A stretch of 64,000 bases of DNA, taken from positions 226,776 through 290,775 of the forward strand of contig CALVCL010000001.1 of the NCBI GenBank assembly GCA_944326085.1. Reading direction: 5' to 3'. This document shows positions 61,383 to 64,000 of the stretch, in pieces (within the stretch, counting starts at the first letter, position 1; each line of letters starts with the position of its first letter). The translations under genes were made by a program, and so were the position numbers. Source of the DNA: an uncultured Tidjanibacter sp. (GTDB taxonomy: Bacteria > Bacteroidota > Bacteroidia > Bacteroidales > Rikenellaceae). Under the pieces are notes generated by a model. That model was not told the DNA's origin. It did not search any database and worked only from the letters and a program-made list of their open reading frames with translations.

Positions 61383-62644
61383 TAGCAAAAGCATCAGCAA
61401 TTCAGCATGGTCAGGCAATGACCAATTACGCAACCAAAAACAACCGCGCGGACATCGTCAAGACCAACCGTCTCAGCGAGGGTCTGCCGCCAATGGGCAT
61501 GTGGGACGAGATGGTGCTGCATCAGTCCATGTTCAAGCAGAGGTATGCCAAGAAGCCCATCGAACTGACGTCCATCCGCTTTGAGCTTTCCCCATCTGAA
61601 GAGGAGGCTCGTAACTGGACTATGGAGGACTGGAGAAGATTCCTTTACGAGTTCATTCGTGAGATGGATGGTATCTCCAAGGTGAACCACATCGGCAAGA
61701 AGAAGGGCAGGGCTGCTACTTCGGTCAAGCCGACCAATATAGCCAACTCACAATATTTTGCCGCCCTTCACCGTGACTCCAAGAGTGGCATTCCCCACCT
61801 GCATCTGGTGGTGAACCGCATCGACATGGATGGCAATCTCAATGATGTAAAGTTCATTGGTGAGCGTGCCGTGATGGCTGCGAAAGCCATCAATCAGCAT
61901 CATGGCTGGAAGGATGCCATGGATATTCGTCAGGAACGCATTGCAGAGGTGACCAAAGCCTGTATGGATGTGCTGCGTTCAATGCCGTTCTTTGATTGGG
62001 ATGAATATGCCGACCAGTTGAGGGCAAAGGGATATGACATCGAGCTTATCCGTGACAAGAATGGTCAAGGCAGGGTGCATGGTTACCGCTTCAAGTTCGG
62101 AAAAACCACCATCAAGGCTTCCGAACTGGGTGTAGGAAGGAATCTCACCGCATCGAAAATCGGGAATACCTTCCGCAAGCTGCACCCTCAGCCAACACCT
62201 GTTGCAGTTGGTCAAAGACCTTCGTCATCTGTTTCAAACGCTACCACATTGGACAGCAGAAATACGGCATCGCAAGGTGGTCAGTCTCGCACAAGCAATG
62301 TTACCAATCCTGACCTGCCTGACGGATTGAGAAAGATTATTGAAGTCGATGGTGAGCGTTTCAGCATAGTCATGCCGAGAACGGCTTACGACACGATGAA
62401 CAGTTGTATCGAAGTTCCCGAGAATGGATCCGCAAGCCACACTGACATTCTGAATGTAGCCATGCTGCTCTTCATGAACTACCTTGATGCTGCCACATCG
62501 ATGTCTGAGTCATGTGGTGGCGGTGGCAGTCCTGGCAGTGGCTGGGGACGTGATAAGGACGATGATGACCGTGAATGGGCAAGACGTTGCGCAATGCAAG
62601 CAAACACACTCTGCAAGCCGATAAAGAGAGGCATGAAACGATAA
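61379..62644 (+). CDS. Relaxase/mobilization nuclease
   Basis: A 421-residue relaxase of the MobA/VirD2 kind. It begins MIAKASAIQHGQAMTNYATKNN, has the metal-binding HLH in HRDSKSGIPHLHLVVNRIDMDG (near residues 131-147) and GRVHGYRFKFGKTTIKASELG after it. The nick would be made by a Tyr in the N-terminal part. The C-terminal 120 residues are glycine/acid-rich. Required for transfer when a helper conjugative element is present. Confidence 0.9.
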   Translation: MIAKASAIQHGQAMTNYATKNNRADIVKTNRLSEGLPPMGMWDEMVLHQSMFKQRYAKKPIELTSIRFELSPSEEEARNWTMEDWRRFLYEFIREMDGISKVNHIGKKKGRAATSVKPTNIANSQYFAALHRDSKSGIPHLHLVVNRIDMDGNLNDVKFIGERAVMAAKAINQHHGWKDAMDIRQERIAEVTKACMDVLRSMPFFDWDEYADQLRAKGYDIELIRDKNGQGRVHGYRFKFGKTTIKASELGVGRNLTASKIGNTFRKLHPQPTPVAVGQRPSSSVSNATTLDSRNTASQGGQSRTSNVTNPDLPDGLRKIIEVDGERFSIVMPRTAYDTMNSCIEVPENGSASHTDILNVAMLLFMNYLDAATSMSESCGGGGSPGSGWGRDKDDDDREWARRCAMQANTLCKPIKRGMKR

Positions 62645-62663
62645 CTTTTCAAACAAGAACGGT

Positions 62664-63212
62664 ATGGGAAGAAACAAGAAAGATGCCACACAGGATGTGC
62701 TTAACCTGTACAATCAGATGCAGGAGGACGAGAACATCGAGAGTGGCAAGGAAGAAATCAAAGTGACCCTGAAAGAGATTGAATCAGCCAAGAAAGCACT
62801 CTATGAGGCAAAGGAGGAACTGGGCAATGCCTATCGGAGGTTGGAATCAACGAAAGTGGCACTTATGGCTGCCCACAGGAGCACGGACAACATCGTGGAT
62901 AGTATATGCCATGCCATAGTCAAGGCAGAGCAGAGCAACCTCAAAGTCGGCATCAACGATGAAGGAGTTGCCCAGTTGGATAAGCGGAACAACACCGCCA
63001 TTTCTGCTTTCAAGCAAGCCCTTGACGAGCATGAGAAGCGGATAAACGACCTGTTCACTCACCAGCAGAAAGAGCTTAAACGAATCCGCAATATCGAGGA
63101 GGGTGCATACTTCAACGGTAGCACCTATGCCTGGATGTTCGGCTTGGCTTTCCTAAGTTGGTCTATCATCTTTGTTGAAATCACCATTTGGATATGCATC
63201 ACACTTTTTTAG
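62664..63212 (+). CDS. Coiled-coil protein with C-terminal membrane segment
   Basis: A 182-residue protein not assigned to a family. Residues 25-145 are charged and strongly helical (KVTLKEIESAKKALYEAKEELGNAYRRLESTKVAL), and one hydrophobic segment (about 155-180, WMFGLAFLSWSIIFVEITIWICITLF) ends it, giving a tail-anchored layout. Directly after the relaxase, so possibly a mobilization accessory protein. Confidence 0.7.
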   Translation: MGRNKKDATQDVLNLYNQMQEDENIESGKEEIKVTLKEIESAKKALYEAKEELGNAYRRLESTKVALMAAHRSTDNIVDSICHAIVKAEQSNLKVGINDEGVAQLDKRNNTAISAFKQALDEHEKRINDLFTHQQKELKRIRNIEEGAYFNGSTYAWMFGLAFLSWSIIFVEITIWICITLF

Positions 63213-63233
63213 AAAACTCAAAACATCAGAATC

Positions 63234-63389
63234 ATGACAGACAACGAATACAGCAAGGCAAGAAAAGCCGCTGTTGATGCCCTTATCTACTGGGCAAAGA
63301 CAGGCATGAGAGAGTTCACCATGCGTGACGCAGTAAACGACTATCTGGAGGCGAGCGGTGCTAACCGCCCCTCCATCGGTGGCGAATAG
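63234..63389 (+). CDS. Small hypothetical protein of the mobile element
   Basis: A 51-residue protein (TDNEYSKARKAAVDALIYWAKTG ... DYLEASGANRPSIGGE). Too short for many gene callers. Its codon pattern is the same as its upstream neighbours and it lies 21 bases after the tail-anchored gene. Function unknown. Confidence 0.6.
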   Translation: MTDNEYSKARKAAVDALIYWAKTGMREFTMRDAVNDYLEASGANRPSIGGE

Positions 63390-63469
63390 ACCATCCTTGC
63401 ACACAGAAAAAATGCAGCCAACCGACTGGCGATTGACTGCATATACAATTCATTTTGCAATAAGATTAC

Positions 63470-63832
63470 TTACTTTCCCTCTTTTCCATCGGTTTTATTA
63501 GATGAGTTTGTTTTTGTAGTTGCTGTTTTTGATGAGGTTGCTCGTGGAAGAAGAGTTGGATTAGAGCCTATTGACCAACGATTATTCTTCGGTTGCGACG
63601 GAGGAACATTTGTGTTTGTGCGACTGGTTTCTTTTCGCTTTTGTTCCGCTTTTCTTTTTTCCTCTGCTCTTCTCCTCGCATTTTCCCGTTCTAAAGCAAT
63701 GCGATTACGTTCATTAATCTCATGAAGACGTTGATTGTTTATCCTTTGTTGCTCTTGTTGGAATCGTCTCTCATTTTCTTTTCTAATTTGTTCATTACGT
63801 TCTTCTTCAAGATATCCTAAATTCCGCAGCAT
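63470..63832 (-). CDS. Charged coiled-coil hypothetical protein
   Basis: A 120-residue protein: residues 1-70 are almost entirely Glu/Arg/Gln/Asn helix (EEERNEQIRKENERRFQQEQQRINNQR), then a Ser/Thr/Asn/Lys-rich disordered end. Opposite in strand to the mobilization genes. No family recognised; low-complexity composition makes a chance ORF possible, though the open frame is long and begins with a clean ATG. Confidence 0.5.
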   Translation of the reverse strand: MLRNLGYLEEERNEQIRKENERRFQQEQQRINNQRLHEINERNRIALERENARRRAEEKRKAEQKRKETSRTNTNVPPSQPKNNRWSIGSNPTLLPRATSSKTATTKTNSSNKTDGKEGK

Positions 63833-63852
63833 TTTAGTTTAACTTATTTTAT

Positions 63853-63887
63853 AAGTACCTGAGCAACTTTTTGTTGCTCAGGTACTT
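63853..63887. terminator. Strong hairpin near the window end
   Basis: AAGTACCTGAGCAAC (63853-63867) pairs perfectly with its complement (63873-63887) around TTTTT, with A/T-rich flanks. It is placed between divergent genes, where a terminator is not expected, so it may be an element boundary or the end of an unseen small RNA. Confidence 0.55.
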
Positions 63888-63903
63888 AAAAAGTTATATT
63901 TGT

Positions 63904-64000
63904 AATAGTGTTGCGGAATTAAGGATACTACAAAAATGGATTGACTGCTTCAACGCCGCCGATGCAGTCGCTTTGGCAAACTTATACGCTCAGGATGCCA
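63904..64000 (+). CDS. Start of a possible NTF2/SnoaL-like protein (runs off window, start unclear)
   Basis: In the frame beginning at 63904 the text reads LRILQKWIDCFNAADAVALANLYAQDA and remains open to the edge. This is typical of the first helix of SnoaL/NTF2-like small proteins. No in-frame ATG or GTG precedes it close by; the ATG at 63936 is in another frame and stops at once. An exact -7 element TAtaTTTG lies at 63894-63901. Either a rare start codon is used or the start is damaged. Confidence 0.35.

Larger units (their letters stand above)
56882..64000 (+). mobile_element. Mobilizable genomic element (left end and most of body; right end outside window)
   Basis: The element begins where the TonB receptor reading frame breaks (56882, give or take a few bases). 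It carries a tyrosine integrase, HTH excisionase-like proteins, a winged-helix protein, MobC and a relaxase, the set found in Bacteroides-group mobilizable transposons (NBU/Tn4555-like). Conjugation pore (tra) genes are absent from the visible part, so transfer would need a helper. Its genes favour ATC, AAG and GAC codons while the host genes favour ATA. The right junction and target duplication cannot be seen. Confidence 0.8.

Overview
The window is about 64 kb of a chromosome from an anaerobic member of the order Bacteroidales (phylum Bacteroidota), probably a gut commensal. The basis is the family content (class II ribonucleotide reductase, electron-bifurcating [FeFe] hydrogenase and NfnAB transhydrogenase, DUF4271 next to HemD, fused DAHP synthase/chorismate mutase, BACON lipoproteins, an Hc1 histone-like protein, SusC/Cir-like TonB receptors). 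It also rests on the many copies of the Bacteroidota -7 promoter element TAnnTTTG placed just upstream of genes. I cannot name the genus from sequence alone.

Positions 1-15.8 kb carry housekeeping genes: the tail of an MBOAT acyltransferase, a PAP2 phosphatase, ruvB, a candidate small RNA, the aromatic-pathway fusion gene, lnt and folC (minus), a LysE exporter, cmk, ispH, an S41 protease, a histidine kinase, DUF4271, hemD, rnpA, yidD and comF. Positions 15.9-24.5 kb are a redox block: a four-gene bifurcating hydrogenase operon (small [2Fe-2S] protein, NuoF-like, HydA, NuoE-like) with a Rex-like palindrome in its promoter, tRNA-Asn, a DUF1573 lipid/periplasmic protein, and the NfnA/NfnB pair. 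Together these would balance NADH, NADPH, ferredoxin and H2. Positions 25-46 kb hold a LytS/LytTR two-component system, ribE, tRNA-Arg, threonine dehydrogenase, folB, nrdJ, the acpP-fabF-rnc-radC minus-strand cluster with hairpins between genes, pepE, yraN, kdtA, bcp, groES-groEL, an MsbA-like exporter, trpS and a ClC channel.

Positions 46.3-55.3 kb are surface-related: two tandem BACON lipoproteins sharing a 204-bp identical block, a third lipoprotein, WbqC, a Wza-like export lipoprotein and a Wzc-like tyrosine autokinase with a tyrosine-glycine tail, then a 57-residue Hc1 histone-like gene.

From about 56.88 kb to the end lies a mobilizable element. It has interrupted a TonB-dependent receptor gene, which now stops after 341 codons. 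The element carries phased short repeats at its left end, a triple-HTH protein, a tyrosine integrase, an excisionase-like HTH protein, a winged-helix protein, a candidate oriT, MobC and a relaxase, and small accessory genes. It has no conjugation machinery in view and its right end is outside the window. Its codon choice (ATC for Ile, AAG for Lys) differs from the ATA-rich host genes.
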